Shown here: in pieces, positions 26,441-35,492 of the stretch
How the letters are laid out: each line of letters opens with the position of its first letter
Position numbering within the stretch: position 1 is the stretch's first letter
Source: Vicinamibacterales bacterium
Lineage (GTDB): Bacteria > Acidobacteriota > Vicinamibacteria > Vicinamibacterales > UBA8438
Assembly: GCA_029940535.1 (NCBI GenBank)
Contig: JAPYUM010000027.1
Coordinates: 9,732-45,758, forward strand
DNA: 36,027 nt
Reading direction: 5' to 3'
The notes under the pieces: model-generated
Database searches by the model: none
What the model saw: the letters and a program-made list of their open reading frames with translations, nothing else
What the model was told of the DNA's origin: nothing
Position numbers and translations under genes: made by a program

Positions 26441-27112
26441 TTGGCGCCGCTGTGCGGTCTGGTCTATCTGTGGATGGAATATCGCGCGCTGAGCGCCACC
26501 GCAACCGAGCTATCGACCCATCTGGAGCGACGAAACACCGAGCTTCTGGAGGCGCGTCAATCACTCAGCCGGTCGGCCGGGATCGACCCCCTCACTTCGC
26601 TCGCGAGCCACAGCGCGTTTCAGGAGTTCCTCCAGGCGGAGTGGCGACGCGCGCTCCGCGAAGCGTCATGCATCAGCGTGATGATGGTCGATGTCGACCG
26701 CTTCAGCGAGTACAACGACCGACTGGGGTATCAGGCCGGCGACGAGTGCCTCGCGCAGATCGGCAGTACGCTCAAGGAGATGCTGGGGCGACAGGGTGAC
26801 CTCGTGGCGCGGTACGGAGGAGGGGAGTTCGCGGTCGTGATGTCACGGACCGACCGGCAGCACGCATCACGCGTAGGGCATCGAATCTGCGCGGCGGTCG
26901 AAAACCTGGCCATGGCGCACCCGGACTCAGACGTCTCGTCGTGCGTGACCGTCAGCGTAGGGGTCTGCACCTCCACCCCGGCCACCGATTCGAACTGGGA
27001 AGAACTGGAACTGGTCGCCGGGGCGAACAAGGCCCTCACGCTGGCGAAGAAACAGGGTCGGAACCGAATCGATGCCGTCGAGGGCCAACCAGAAAACCCC
27101 AACCTTGAATAG
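26441..27112 (+). CDS. GGDEF-domain protein with degenerate GGGEF motif
   Basis: From the TTG at 26441 the protein has 223 residues. It has part of a TM segment at the very N-terminus, a short coiled coil (about 20-45) and a GGDEF domain (about 48-210). VDVDRFSEYNDRLGYQAGDE fits the family. The signature reads GGGEF (126-130) where active cyclases have GGDEF or GGEEF. The inhibitory I-site R117-Q-G-D120 is intact. It may bind c-di-GMP rather than make it. An ATG at 26407 is one base out of frame. Removing one G of the run at 26420-26425 would join it and give a complete TM segment (YWIALLAPLCGLVYLW), so the true start is probably 26407 with a frameshift. The ATG at 26474 is another possible start. 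Confidence 0.8.
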   Translation: MAPLCGLVYLWMEYRALSATATELSTHLERRNTELLEARQSLSRSAGIDPLTSLASHSAFQEFLQAEWRRALREASCISVMMVDVDRFSEYNDRLGYQAGDECLAQIGSTLKEMLGRQGDLVARYGGGEFAVVMSRTDRQHASRVGHRICAAVENLAMAHPDSDVSSCVTVSVGVCTSTPATDSNWEELELVAGANKALTLAKKQGRNRIDAVEGQPENPNLE

Positions 27113-27154
27113 CAGACCGAGAGGCCCGCTCCCACCGCCCGCCCAGGACAACCC

Positions 27155-27679
27155 TCACAGAAGGCCGAGTTGTAATTTGGCGGCGTCGGTCATCTTGCTC
27201 ATTTCCCAGGTCGGCTCCCAGACGACATCGACCCAAGCGTCGGTCACGCCGGGCACTGACTTCGCTTTCGCCTTGACCTCTCCTGGCAGGCTCTGCGCGG
27301 CCGGGCAACCGGGCGACGTCAGGGTCATGCGGACCCCGACCAAGCCCTTGGCATCCACATCGATGTCGTAGATGAGACCCATCTCGTAGATATTGACCGG
27401 GATTTCAGGGTCGTAAACCGTCGAGAGCGCCTCGATCAGCTTCGGTTTCAACTCGAGGGTCTTCAGAGGATCCGAGTCGATCGGGTCGTGTTCCGTCGCT
27501 GGGGGTGGCGCCGGCGGCTGGTGCGCCAGCCCCGCTGCCGGTGCTTCCACCCGCGGTGGCGTCATCTCGGTGACGACGTCCGGGGTCGACGGCTCGCCGG
27601 TCAGCGCCGACGTGTCCAGTCGGTCGTCGTCGTCATCGTCGTCAGTATCGGGCAAGGTGTTCAGATTGAAGATTCCCAC
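27155..27679 (-). CDS. sufT: SufT, DUF59/MIP18-type Fe-S maturation protein with acidic N-terminal extension
   Basis: The protein has 174 residues from the GTG at 27679, preceded by GGAG. The upstream part of the frame overlaps sufU and is rejected. Residues 1-72 form an unusual low-complexity extension: seven Asp in a row (13-19) and a Pro/Ala-rich stretch. The DUF59 domain follows with VYDPEIPVNIYEMGLIYDI and the conserved C125 in TLTSPGCPAAQ. SufT proteins help to mature iron-sulfur proteins, mostly when iron or sulfur demand is high. It is the last gene of the suf operon, four bases after sufU. Confidence 0.9.
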   Translation of the reverse strand: MGIFNLNTLPDTDDDDDDDRLDTSALTGEPSTPDVVTEMTPPRVEAPAAGLAHQPPAPPPATEHDPIDSDPLKTLELKPKLIEALSTVYDPEIPVNIYEMGLIYDIDVDAKGLVGVRMTLTSPGCPAAQSLPGEVKAKAKSVPGVTDAWVDVVWEPTWEMSKMTDAAKLQLGLL

Positions 27680-27683
27680 GGCT

Positions 27684-28130
27684 TTACTCCGTTGAGACAG
27701 GGTCCTGGGTGTCGTCGACCGCGGCGAGCAGGGTGTGCCACGCCAGAATCGCGCACTTGACGCGGGCCGGATAGTCGCGCACGCCGGCAAATACCCTCAG
27801 CTTCCCGAGACTGTCGTCAGGCGGTGCGGTCCGGTCGGTCACCAGTCGGTGAAAATGGTCGAAGAGCGTTCGCACGTCGTCGAGCGTCTTCCCTTTGATG
27901 CCCTCGGTCATCAGGGACGCCGACGCCTTGGAAATGGCGCAACCGGACCCTTCGAACCGGATGTCGGACACGATTCCCGCGTCCACCTTGACGGCAACCC
28001 TCAGCTTGTCTCCGCACAGCGGGTTGTGACCATCCGCGTGTAGGTCGGCATCCTCAAGGGGTCCGAAATTGCGCGGACTCCGATTGTGGTCGAGGATGAC
28101 CTCCTGATAGAGCTCTCTCAGATCCGACAT
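27684..28130 (-). CDS. sufU: SufU, iron-sulfur scaffold / sulfur-transfer protein
   Basis: The protein has 148 residues. The ATG at 28130 overlaps the sufS stop codon (TAATG). All three ligand cysteines are present: C39 (HNPLCGDK, with D41), C64 (GSGCAISKAS) and C126 (RVKCAILAWH). The insert between the second and third cysteines is typical of SufU rather than IscU. In Gram-positive bacteria SufU is a zinc protein that takes sulfur from SufS. The same role is expected here since no SufE is visible. Confidence 0.93.
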   Translation of the reverse strand: MSDLRELYQEVILDHNRSPRNFGPLEDADLHADGHNPLCGDKLRVAVKVDAGIVSDIRFEGSGCAISKASASLMTEGIKGKTLDDVRTLFDHFHRLVTDRTAPPDDSLGKLRVFAGVRDYPARVKCAILAWHTLLAAVDDTQDPVSTE

Positions 28131-29395
28131 TAGCCGAATACCTCGCGCACTTTGGTCAATGCCGCCACGAGCTGATCGATCTCCGTCGTCGTGTTGTACA
28201 TCGCCAGCGACGCCCGGGCCGTGGCCGGCACGCCGAACCGCTCCATGACCGGCTGGGTGCAGTGGTGGCCTGTGCGAATGGCCACGCCTTCGGTGTCGAC
28301 GATCGTGCCGATGTCGTGCGCATGCACCCCGTCGAGCACGAACGACAGAATGCTCGCTTTGGCGGACGCCGTACCGATGAGTCGGAGCCCCGGCACGGTT
28401 TCGAGGGCCGCGGTTGCGTACTGCAGCAATGGACGCTCGTGCGCGGTGATCGCCTCGAACCCCACGCCCAGGATGAAGTCCACCGCCGCACCAAGCCCGA
28501 TGGCGCCAGCGATATGCGGCGTGCCGGCCTCGAACTTGTGAGGCACGTCGTTGTAGGTGGTCCGCTCGAAGGTCACCGAGCGGATCATGTCGCCACCGCC
28601 CTGGTACGGTGGCATGGCGTCGAGCAACGCTCGACGCCCGTAGAGCGCACCGATGCCGGTCGGACCATACAGCTTGTGGCCCGTGACCACGTAGAAATCG
28701 CAGCCAAGCGCCTGCACATCGACCGGCATGTGATACGCCGCCTGCGACCCGTCGACCAAGACCGGCACGCCCTGCGCCTGGGCCAACTCCACCACCCGGC
28801 GCACCGGATTGATGGTGCCGAGCGAGTTCGACATGTGCACGATGGACAGCAGCTTGGTGCGGGGACCGAGCAACGACGCCAGCTCGTCCAGCATCAGCTC
28901 GCCGGTATCGGTGATCGGCACCACGCGAAGCCGGGCACCCTTCTCCTCGCAGAGCATCTGCCACGGGACGATGTTGGAATGGTGCTCCATCGTCGAGATG
29001 ACCACCTCGTCACCGTCGCCCACCTGCCGGCGCCCAAACGTCTGCGCCACCAAATTGATACCCTCCGTGGCGTTGCGCGTAAAAATGATCTCGGCCGGTT
29101 CGGCGGCATTGAGAAAACGCGCCACCTTCCCGCGCGCGCCCTCGTACGCCTCGGTCGCCTGCTGGCTCAGCGCATACACGCCACGATGGATGTTCGCGTT
29201 CTCGGAGGCGTAGTACCTCGACAGCGCCTCGAGCACCGGGCGCGGCTTCTGGGTGGTGGCCGCATTGTCGAGATAGACAAGCGGCTTGTCGCCGACCCGC
29301 TGGGCGAGAATCGGAAATAGCTCGCGCAGCCGTCCGACGTCGAACGTTCGGTCGGTGGCTGTGGGGTCCGTGGTTGGCACGCTCGGTGTTGTCAC
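28130..29395 (-). CDS. sufS: SufS, cysteine desulfurase (PLP-dependent)
   Basis: The protein has 421 residues and starts at a GTG at 29395. It shows YLDNAATTQKP near the N-terminus, the PLP lysine K241 (VTGHKLYGPTGIG), H138/H139 in STMEHHSN and the active-site C379 in RTGHHCTQP. It removes sulfur from cysteine as an enzyme-bound persulfide for cluster assembly and passes it to SufU. It follows sufD after 23 nt and overlaps sufU. The length is slightly above average because of an N-terminal tail. Confidence 0.95.
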   Translation of the reverse strand: MTTPSVPTTDPTATDRTFDVGRLRELFPILAQRVGDKPLVYLDNAATTQKPRPVLEALSRYYASENANIHRGVYALSQQATEAYEGARGKVARFLNAAEPAEIIFTRNATEGINLVAQTFGRRQVGDGDEVVISTMEHHSNIVPWQMLCEEKGARLRVVPITDTGELMLDELASLLGPRTKLLSIVHMSNSLGTINPVRRVVELAQAQGVPVLVDGSQAAYHMPVDVQALGCDFYVVTGHKLYGPTGIGALYGRRALLDAMPPYQGGGDMIRSVTFERTTYNDVPHKFEAGTPHIAGAIGLGAAVDFILGVGFEAITAHERPLLQYATAALETVPGLRLIGTASAKASILSFVLDGVHAHDIGTIVDTEGVAIRTGHHCTQPVMERFGVPATARASLAMYNTTTEIDQLVAALTKVREVFG

Positions 29396-29418
29396 GTCAG
29401 CGTCACTTCGACAGCACG

Positions 29419-30753
29419 TTAATGGTGATCGGTCTCACCTGCGCCAACCGGCAACCGCTCCGTGAGCAGCGTGTCGAGCTGATGTCGGACGGCGTCGACT
29501 TTGATGTGGCTCAGCAAGTCAGCCGCGAACGCATGAATCAACAGCTGTCGGGCCTGGGCCTCGGACAGCGCGCGCGACCGCAGATAGAACAGCGATTCTT
29601 CGTCGAGCTGGCCGACCGTGGCCCCGTGGGTGCACTTCACGTCATCGGCGAAAATCTCGAGTTGCGGCTTCGTGGTGACCTGTGCCTGTTCGGACAGCAG
29701 CAACGCTTTGTTTGACTGCTTCGCATCGGTTTTCTGCGCGTCGAGACGCACGATGATCTTACCGTTGAACACCGCGCGGCTCCGACCGTCGAGGATGCCC
29801 TTGTAGAGCTCGTGGCTGTCGCAGTGGGGTTGAGCGTGGTCGATGGTGGTCTGGTTGTCGACCAACTGCCGACCATGGCCCAGATACAGGCCGTTCAAGG
29901 TGCACACACCACCTTCCCCGTTCATCACGACCCCGGCTTCGTGTCGCACGATGGCGCCGCTGAGGGTGATGGCATGCGACGAAAAGTTACTGGCGCGGCC
30001 CAGTGACGCGAACAGCCCGCCGATCCGAAACGCCGTGTCCGCTTCGCGCACGACGGCATAGTGATCGACAACGGCTCCGTCACCCACCACGACCTCGGTC
30101 AGGGCGTTGTTGAGATACGGCGTCTCGCTCTCGCCGGCATGACTTTCGACCACTCGGACCTGGCTGTTGTCTGCGGCCAGCACCAGGGCTCGTGGCTGAC
30201 TCAGGACCGGCCCGTCGCTCCCGGTGGTGACGAACTGCAAATGTATCGGCGCGTCGACCACCACCCCCTCGGCGACCTCGATCACGCCGCCGTCTCGCAG
30301 AAACGCGGTGTTGAGCGCCGTGAAGGCATGGTTCTCGATACGAGCCAGACGTCCGAGATGCGGCTGGACCGTCTCCGGGTCATTGACCAGCACCTCGGAC
30401 AGGCTCCGAGTTCGCACACCGGGCGGTAGTCCCTCGGTCGAAGACAGCGTCGGGATGAACAGCCCGTTCACGAACACCAAGCGCGGACCGTCCAGCTCGG
30501 GCAAATGCAGCGCGTCGAGTGCGGCTTGGCCGTAGGACGGCGCCGTCACCGAGGCGACAAACGGCGTGTCGGCGATCGGAGTCACATTCGAAAAACGCCA
30601 CTCCTCGAGCCGCGTCGTCGGAAACCCGAGGCGGTCGAAACAGTTGAAGGCGTCGTCACGCAACGACGCGAGCGCACTTGGGAGAGGCGTCGACTGCGCG
30701 AACGCGGCGAACTGAGCGGCGTAACTCTTGGCGCCGGTGGCGATTTGCGTCAT
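29419..30753 (-). CDS. sufD: SufD, Fe-S cluster assembly complex subunit
   Basis: The protein has 444 residues. The central part is the right-handed beta-helix of the SufB/SufD family. The C-terminal signature reads CTHGATVGQLDEESLFYLRSR, with the conserved His that takes part in cluster building at the SufB-SufD interface. The ending LLIHAFAADLLSHI is also typical. It starts at ATG 30753, nine bases after sufC. It forms the SufBC2D complex. Confidence 0.95.
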   Translation of the reverse strand: MTQIATGAKSYAAQFAAFAQSTPLPSALASLRDDAFNCFDRLGFPTTRLEEWRFSNVTPIADTPFVASVTAPSYGQAALDALHLPELDGPRLVFVNGLFIPTLSSTEGLPPGVRTRSLSEVLVNDPETVQPHLGRLARIENHAFTALNTAFLRDGGVIEVAEGVVVDAPIHLQFVTTGSDGPVLSQPRALVLAADNSQVRVVESHAGESETPYLNNALTEVVVGDGAVVDHYAVVREADTAFRIGGLFASLGRASNFSSHAITLSGAIVRHEAGVVMNGEGGVCTLNGLYLGHGRQLVDNQTTIDHAQPHCDSHELYKGILDGRSRAVFNGKIIVRLDAQKTDAKQSNKALLLSEQAQVTTKPQLEIFADDVKCTHGATVGQLDEESLFYLRSRALSEAQARQLLIHAFAADLLSHIKVDAVRHQLDTLLTERLPVGAGETDHH

Positions 30754-30762
30754 ATGGTCCGC

Positions 30763-31524
30763 CTATGCCGAAGCCGCGGCGGGCTCGGTCTCGGTCCAGC
30801 CGTAACCCTTCTCTTCGAGCTCGAGGGCCAGTTCCTTCCCGCCGGACTTGACGATGCGGCCGCCCGACAGCACATGCACGAAATCGGGGACGATGTAGTT
30901 CAACAGCCGCTGGTAGTGGGTCACCACCACCAGCGATCGGGCGGGATCGCGGAGCGCGTTGACCCCGCCGGCGACGGTCTTCAACGCGTCGATATCGAGC
31001 CCCGAGTCGGTCTCGTCCAGTATCGCCAGGGTGGGTTCGAGCACCGCCATCTGGAAGATCTCGTTGCGCTTTTTCTCTCCCCCGGAGAACCCTTCGTTGA
31101 CGGGCCGACTGAGGAGCGTGTCGTCCATCTCCAGCAGCTTCATCCGTGCTCGGATCAACGTCATGAAATCCATGGCGTCGAGCTCCGGCTCACCGCGGTG
31201 TTTCCGCACCTCATTCAACCCGGCCTTGAGCAGGTAGGCGTTGTTGACGCCGGGGATCTCCACTGGATACTGGAACGCCAGAAAAACCCCTTCCCGCGCG
31301 CGCTCCTCGGGTTCGAGATCCAGCAGGTCCAGTCCCTTGTAGGTGACGGTCCCCGCCGTGACCTCGAGTCCGTCGCGGCCTGCGAGCACACCGGCCAGCG
31401 TGCTCTTCCCGGAGCCGTTCGGCCCCATGATGGCGTGGACCTCGCCCGCGTTCACGGTCAAGTTGATGCCGTTGAGAATCTGGCGATCGCCCGCCGCGGC
31501 ATGTAAGTCACGAATTTCGAGCAT
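30763..31524 (-). CDS. sufC: SufC, Fe-S assembly ATPase
   Basis: The protein has 253 residues, normal for SufC. It is a soluble ABC-type ATPase: Walker A GPNGSGKST (34-42), signature FSGGEKKRNEI and Walker B LAILDETDSGLD, then the H-loop VVTHYQRLL. I start at the ATG at 31524 (LEIRDLHAA...) since the longer frame would run into sufB. SufC drives conformational changes of SufB-SufD during cluster assembly. A 28-nt gap separates it from sufB. Confidence 0.96.
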   Translation of the reverse strand: MLEIRDLHAAAGDRQILNGINLTVNAGEVHAIMGPNGSGKSTLAGVLAGRDGLEVTAGTVTYKGLDLLDLEPEERAREGVFLAFQYPVEIPGVNNAYLLKAGLNEVRKHRGEPELDAMDFMTLIRARMKLLEMDDTLLSRPVNEGFSGGEKKRNEIFQMAVLEPTLAILDETDSGLDIDALKTVAGGVNALRDPARSLVVVTHYQRLLNYIVPDFVHVLSGGRIVKSGGKELALELEEKGYGWTETEPAAASA

Positions 31525-31552
31525 GTGCTTCTGCTTTCCCTTCGACGCTGCT

Positions 31553-32995
31553 TTATCCGACGCTGCCTTCGAGACTGATGCCGAGCAGCTTCTGCGCCTC
31601 GACCGCGAATTCCATCGGCAGCTCACGGAACACTTCTTTGCAGAACCCGTTGACGATGAGGTTGACCGCGTCCTCGGTCGAGAGCCCTCGCTGGCGGCAG
31701 TAGAAGATCTGGTCTTCGCCTATTTTCGACGTCGACGCTTCATGCTCGACCTGCGAGGAGGTGTTCTTGACCTCGAGATACGGGAACGTGTGCGCGCCAC
31801 AGCGGTCGCCGATGAGCAACGAGTCGCACTGGGAGAAGTTGCGCGCACCCCGCGCGCCTTTCCCGATCCGCACCAGCCCGCGATACGTGTTCTGACCTTT
31901 CCCGGCGGAAATCCCCTTGGAGATGATGGTGCTGCGGGTGTTCTTCCCAAGATGGATCATCTTGGTCCCGGTGTCAGCCTGCTGGCAGTTGTTGGTCACC
32001 GCCACCGAGTAGAACTCGCCCACGGAGTTGTCGCCCTGGAGGATGCAACTGGGGTACTTCCAGGTAATCGCGGACCCGGTTTCAACCTGGGTCCAGGTCA
32101 CCTTCGCATTGGCGAAGGCCTTGCCACGCTTGGTCACGAAGTTGTAAATGCCGCCCTTGCCGTTCTCGTCGCCGGGATACCAGTTCTGGACCGTCGAGTA
32201 CTTGATGGTGGCGTTGTCCAGCGCCACGAGCTCCACGACCGCCGCATGCAGCTGGTTCTCGTCGCGCTGCGGTGCCGTGCAGCCCTCGAGATAGCTGACC
32301 TCGGCGCCCTCGTCAGCGACGAGCAGGGTCCGTTCGAACTGACCGGTGTTGGCCGCGTTGATACGGAAATAGGTCGACAGCTCCATCGGGCACTTCACCC
32401 CCTTGGGGATGTAGGCGAAGGACCCGTCGCTGAAGACCGCCGCATTGAGGGCGGCGAAGAAATTGTCCGAGTGGGGCACCACGGAGCCCAGATACTGCCG
32501 GACGAGCTCCGGATGCTCTCGCACCGCCTCAGAGAACGAACAGAAGATGATGCCCAGGTTCGCCAGGGTGTCCTTGAACGTCGTCGCCACCGACACACTG
32601 TCGAACACTGCGTCGACGGCCACCCCGGACAGCCGTTTCTGCTCATCGAGCGAAATCCCGAGTTTGTCGAACGTCGCCCGCACCTCCGGGTCGACGTCGT
32701 CCAGGCTGTCGAGTTTGACCTGCTTCTTGGGTGCGGCGTAGTAGCTGATGGCCTGGTAGTCGATCGGCTTGTAGTGGACGTTGTGCCACTCCGGCTCGGT
32801 CATCTTCGACCAGATGCGAAAAGCGGTGAGACGCGACTCCAGCAGCCACTCCGGCTCCTCTTTTTTTGAGGAAATCAGCCGAACCACGTCTTCGCTCAGC
32901 CCGACCGGGATGGTTTCGGTCTCGACATCGGTGACAAAACCGTACTTGTATTCCTGCTTGGCAAGATCTTCAACGGTTTGGGTCGCAGTACTCAT
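31553..32995 (-). CDS. sufB: SufB, Fe-S cluster scaffold
   Basis: The protein has 480 residues. The ATG at 32995 has AGGAG four bases upstream. Family features include [48 protein letters not shown] (the conserved Cys on the sulfur tunnel path), and the C-terminal [21 protein letters not shown]. It is the first gene of sufBCDSUT. The complex with SufC and SufD builds clusters on SufB using sulfur from SufS/SufU. The upstream palindrome suggests iron-sulfur-dependent control. Confidence 0.96.
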   Translation of the reverse strand: MSTATQTVEDLAKQEYKYGFVTDVETETIPVGLSEDVVRLISSKKEEPEWLLESRLTAFRIWSKMTEPEWHNVHYKPIDYQAISYYAAPKKQVKLDSLDDVDPEVRATFDKLGISLDEQKRLSGVAVDAVFDSVSVATTFKDTLANLGIIFCSFSEAVREHPELVRQYLGSVVPHSDNFFAALNAAVFSDGSFAYIPKGVKCPMELSTYFRINAANTGQFERTLLVADEGAEVSYLEGCTAPQRDENQLHAAVVELVALDNATIKYSTVQNWYPGDENGKGGIYNFVTKRGKAFANAKVTWTQVETGSAITWKYPSCILQGDNSVGEFYSVAVTNNCQQADTGTKMIHLGKNTRSTIISKGISAGKGQNTYRGLVRIGKGARGARNFSQCDSLLIGDRCGAHTFPYLEVKNTSSQVEHEASTSKIGEDQIFYCRQRGLSTEDAVNLIVNGFCKEVFRELPMEFAVEAQKLLGISLEGSVG

Positions 32996-33067
32996 GACGC
33001 TCCTGAGCGGTGACGTGGAACCGGCGGCCGCGCGGCGGCGGTCAGGTCCGTTGAGTGGTCTGGGTCT

Positions 33068-33092
33068 ATTCCCGACCGAATAGGTCGTATAT
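33068..33092 (-). promoter_or_regulatory. candidate IscR/Rrf2-type operator in the suf promoter
   Basis: On the minus strand the site reads ATATACGACCTATTCGGTC followed by GGGAAT. It is centred on the perfect inverted repeat CGACC-TATTC-GGTCG and begins 73 nt upstream of the sufB ATG. It agrees with most positions of the Escherichia coli IscR type 1 site (ATASYYGACTRWWWYAGTC, then RRSTAT). A TTGATA box that overlaps its upstream edge and an AATAGA box at its downstream edge could be the -35 and -10 elements, which would put the operator in the spacer as expected for repression. No Rrf2 regulator gene is in the window. Confidence 0.5.
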
Positions 33093-33185
33093 CAACATAC
33101 CACGCGACAAAGGCATCAGGGAACCCCCTCGATCGGCGACGGCATCGCGGAAGGGGAGCGTTACCGGTTATGGATGAAGGAGTTG

Positions 33186-34880
33186 TCAGGCCTCGACGGG
33201 AGATGGCGTCAGGAAACTCAGGATGCATCCTACCGCCACCACGGCCAGGGCGCCGACCACGTTGTACCAAATAAAGGAGATCTCGCTTGTCGCCTCGACC
33301 AGCCCGACCACGGCCATTCCGGCCAGCAACCCCCAGAAGGCCCCATTCGCCGTCGCCCTCGGCACCGCGATCGCGAGCACGAAGACCCCGAGCAGCGACC
33401 CATAGAAATAGGACCCGACACGATTGACGACCTCGATGAGCGACCCCAAATTGGCGGCGTACAAGGCAAAGCCGGTGGCAAACACGCCCCAGAACGCGGT
33501 GGAGACCTTCGACACGAAGAGGTAGTGCCGGTCCGTGGCGTCCGGTTTGAAGTGGCGCCGATAGAAGTCCATCACGGTGGTGGCGGAGAGCGCGTTGAGT
33601 TCTGCCGCGATACTCGACATGGCTGCCGCCAGCACCGCGGCGATCAACAATCCGACCAGTCCGACCGGGAGCCGTGTCGTGATGAACGTCGGAAACACGT
33701 AGTTGACGTCGGTGTACGCGGTATCGCCGCTAACCTCTCGCACCAGATCGATCGCGCCGGCCCGGACCTCCGTCAGCTGCGCTTGGCTATCGACAAAGTG
33801 TCCCCGCGTGTCGACGATTGCCGCGGCGTCCCCCGACCGACGGGCCGCAATCATTTGATCGGCGGCATCCCGGCGGTCCTCGAACGCGGTGTGGAACCGC
33901 GTCTCCAGCTCGGTGAACTCCGTCGCGCGAGCGCCGGCACGGATTTCGCCCTCGTGCGCAGCGTTGAAGAGCATCGGAGGTTCATGGAACAGGTAGAACA
34001 CAAACACGAGGACGCCGGTGAGCAGGATCAGCGCCTGCAGCGGGATTTTCCAGAACGCACTCATCAGCAGCGACCGACGGCCCGCGTCGACCGACTGGGC
34101 GGTCAGGTAGCGCTGCACCTGACTCTGATCGCAGCCGAAGTACCCCAACATGAGGAAGAGGCCGCCAACCACACCTGACCAGAAGGTGTAGGTCTCGGTG
34201 AAATCGAGGCTGAAATCGATGGTGGTCAGTCGTCCCGTGGCTCCGGCCACGTGGAGGGCCTCACCCACCCCGACGCCGTCGGGCAAACTGAGGATCAGAA
34301 CCAGGACGGCGGCGCCGACCCCGCCGACAATCACCACCATCTGCTTCACGTCGGCCCAGGTGACTGCCTGCACGCCGCCGAACATGGTGTACAGCGTCGT
34401 CGGCACCCCAATGGCGAGGGCGGTGAAAACCAGGCTCCACCCCAGCACGATCGACAGCACGACGGCCGGGGCGGAGACGATGACGCCAACCGCCAGGCCG
34501 CGGGAGATCAGAAACAACAGCCCGGCCAGCGCCCGGGTTTTCGCGTCGAACCGACGCTCGAGGTATTCGTACGCGGTGAACACCTTCGCCCGGTAGAAGA
34601 ACGGTACCAGGGTGACTGACAGGATGATCATCGCCACCGGCAGCCCAAAGTAGAACTGCACAAACCGCATCCCGTCGTCGTATCCCTGGCCAGTGGTCCC
34701 CACCAGCGTGATGGCACTCATCTGGGTCGCCATGACCGACAACCCCACGGCCCACCACGGCAGCGACCGACCGGCCAGGAAATACCCCTCCACCCCGTCG
34801 GTGGCCTTCGAACGTTTGAGCCCGTCGTAGATCACCCACGTCAGGTAGACCCCGATGATGAGCCAATCGATCGGATGCAT
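33186..34880 (-). CDS. sodium:solute symporter (SSS family) with large extra loop
   Basis: The protein has 564 residues with about 12-13 hydrophobic segments. The N-terminal signature [26 protein letters not shown] is clear (split here: residues 31-40 [10 protein letters not shown]; 41-55 [15 protein letters not shown]). The sodium-site helix [20 protein letters not shown] lies at about 418-437. A hydrophilic, mostly helical stretch of about 90 residues (300-392, rich in Ala, Arg, Glu) interrupts the transporter between two membrane segments; most relatives have a short loop there. The substrate cannot be predicted; sugars, carboxylates, amino acids and others are possible. A 50-residue TM protein is encoded 45 nt upstream on the same strand. 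Confidence 0.9.
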   Translation of the reverse strand: MHPIDWLIIGVYLTWVIYDGLKRSKATDGVEGYFLAGRSLPWWAVGLSVMATQMSAITLVGTTGQGYDDGMRFVQFYFGLPVAMIILSVTLVPFFYRAKVFTAYEYLERRFDAKTRALAGLLFLISRGLAVGVIVSAPAVVLSIVLGWSLVFTALAIGVPTTLYTMFGGVQAVTWADVKQMVVIVGGVGAAVLVLILSLPDGVGVGEALHVAGATGRLTTIDFSLDFTETYTFWSGVVGGLFLMLGYFGCDQSQVQRYLTAQSVDAGRRSLLMSAFWKIPLQALILLTGVLVFVFYLFHEPPMLFNAAHEGEIRAGARATEFTELETRFHTAFEDRRDAADQMIAARRSGDAAAIVDTRGHFVDSQAQLTEVRAGAIDLVREVSGDTAYTDVNYVFPTFITTRLPVGLVGLLIAAVLAAAMSSIAAELNALSATTVMDFYRRHFKPDATDRHYLFVSKVSTAFWGVFATGFALYAANLGSLIEVVNRVGSYFYGSLLGVFVLAIAVPRATANGAFWGLLAGMAVVGLVEATSEISFIWYNVVGALAVVAVGCILSFLTPSPVEA

Positions 34881-34925
34881 GGGACTGTCAGGAGAGACGA
34901 ACGGCGAGGAACGGAACTACGTGCA

Positions 34926-35078
34926 TCACCCCGAGAAATACTGAGAGAACCACCAGAGCCCCGTGAGAACCACCACTTCGGTGGCCACGACAGCCAGGTA
35001 GAGAAACCCGAACGGTTCCTCGCCCCGGGTATCGATCACCGGGTGCCGCTCGCGAACGTCGCCAGAAGTCGGAGTCAT
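34926..35078 (-). CDS. small single-TM protein upstream of symporter
   Basis: This 50-residue frame begins at the ATG at 35078. After a polar start (residues 1-22) it has one strong TM segment, FGFLYLAVVATEVVVLTGLW (about 24-43), and an aromatic end WWFSQYFSG. The ribosome site is weak, but TATACT lies about 20 nt before the ATG. It ends 45 nt before the symporter start, so both are probably one transcript. It may be an accessory or stabilising subunit, as known for several symporters, though it does not match the two-TM DUF4212 small subunit. I do not recognise the family. Confidence 0.55.
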   Translation of the reverse strand: MTPTSGDVRERHPVIDTRGEEPFGFLYLAVVATEVVVLTGLWWFSQYFSG

Positions 35079-35492
35079 GGTCGCCAGCTGGCAGTATACC
35101 CGTCCGAACGCGCAGCACGGCTCGGAGCCAGCGGCCGTACGGGTGACGCGGATACGTAGCGGCCGGTCTGCAGATTCGCTGAACCTGTGCTGCCGAACGG
35201 ACGCCTCGCCGGGAAACCGGGGTTGCACCGGAGGGGCCGCGTCGGTAGAATTGCGCGGGCGTTAGAGCGCTTGTGAAATAATGCACGTTTGCGGGAGTCG
35301 TGTCCGCACGGTTCCGGTGTGCGCCGTCGTGTCGGTGAGTACAGCTCAGTGACATCGACGTGCCTCTAGGGTCGCCGTCGCCCGGCACCCCGAGAAGTCG
35401 CGGGCTACCGCACGAGAGATTGCTGTTCTGGCCGGACCGTCGCGTCACGCGGCCGGTCAGTATCCGGGAAGGTCAAGAAAGGAGTCACGACG
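35079..35492. other. 414-nt intergenic region between divergent transcripts
   Basis: No protein-coding frame with a credible start or composition, no tRNA and no large repeat is visible. It must hold the promoters for ctaD (plus) and for the small protein/symporter pair (minus). A run that includes GTGAAATAATGCACG at about 35273-35287 is the only AT-rich patch. Confidence 0.5.
35274..35282 (+). promoter_or_regulatory. possible extended -10 element for ctaD
   Basis: TGAAATAAT-type sequence (TG, one base, AATAAT) fits an extended -10 box with five of six matches to TATAAT. It lies about 210 nt before ctaD, which would leave a long 5' leader. No matching -35 box at the usual spacing is present. 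Confidence 0.3.

Noticed and set aside
28131-28964. N-terminal extension of SufU (long open frame)
   Set aside because: It lies entirely inside sufS in another frame. SufU starts at the ATG at 28130 that overlaps the sufS stop.
31343-32869. 508-codon open frame on the plus strand
   Set aside because: It is antisense to sufC/sufB, which are certain.
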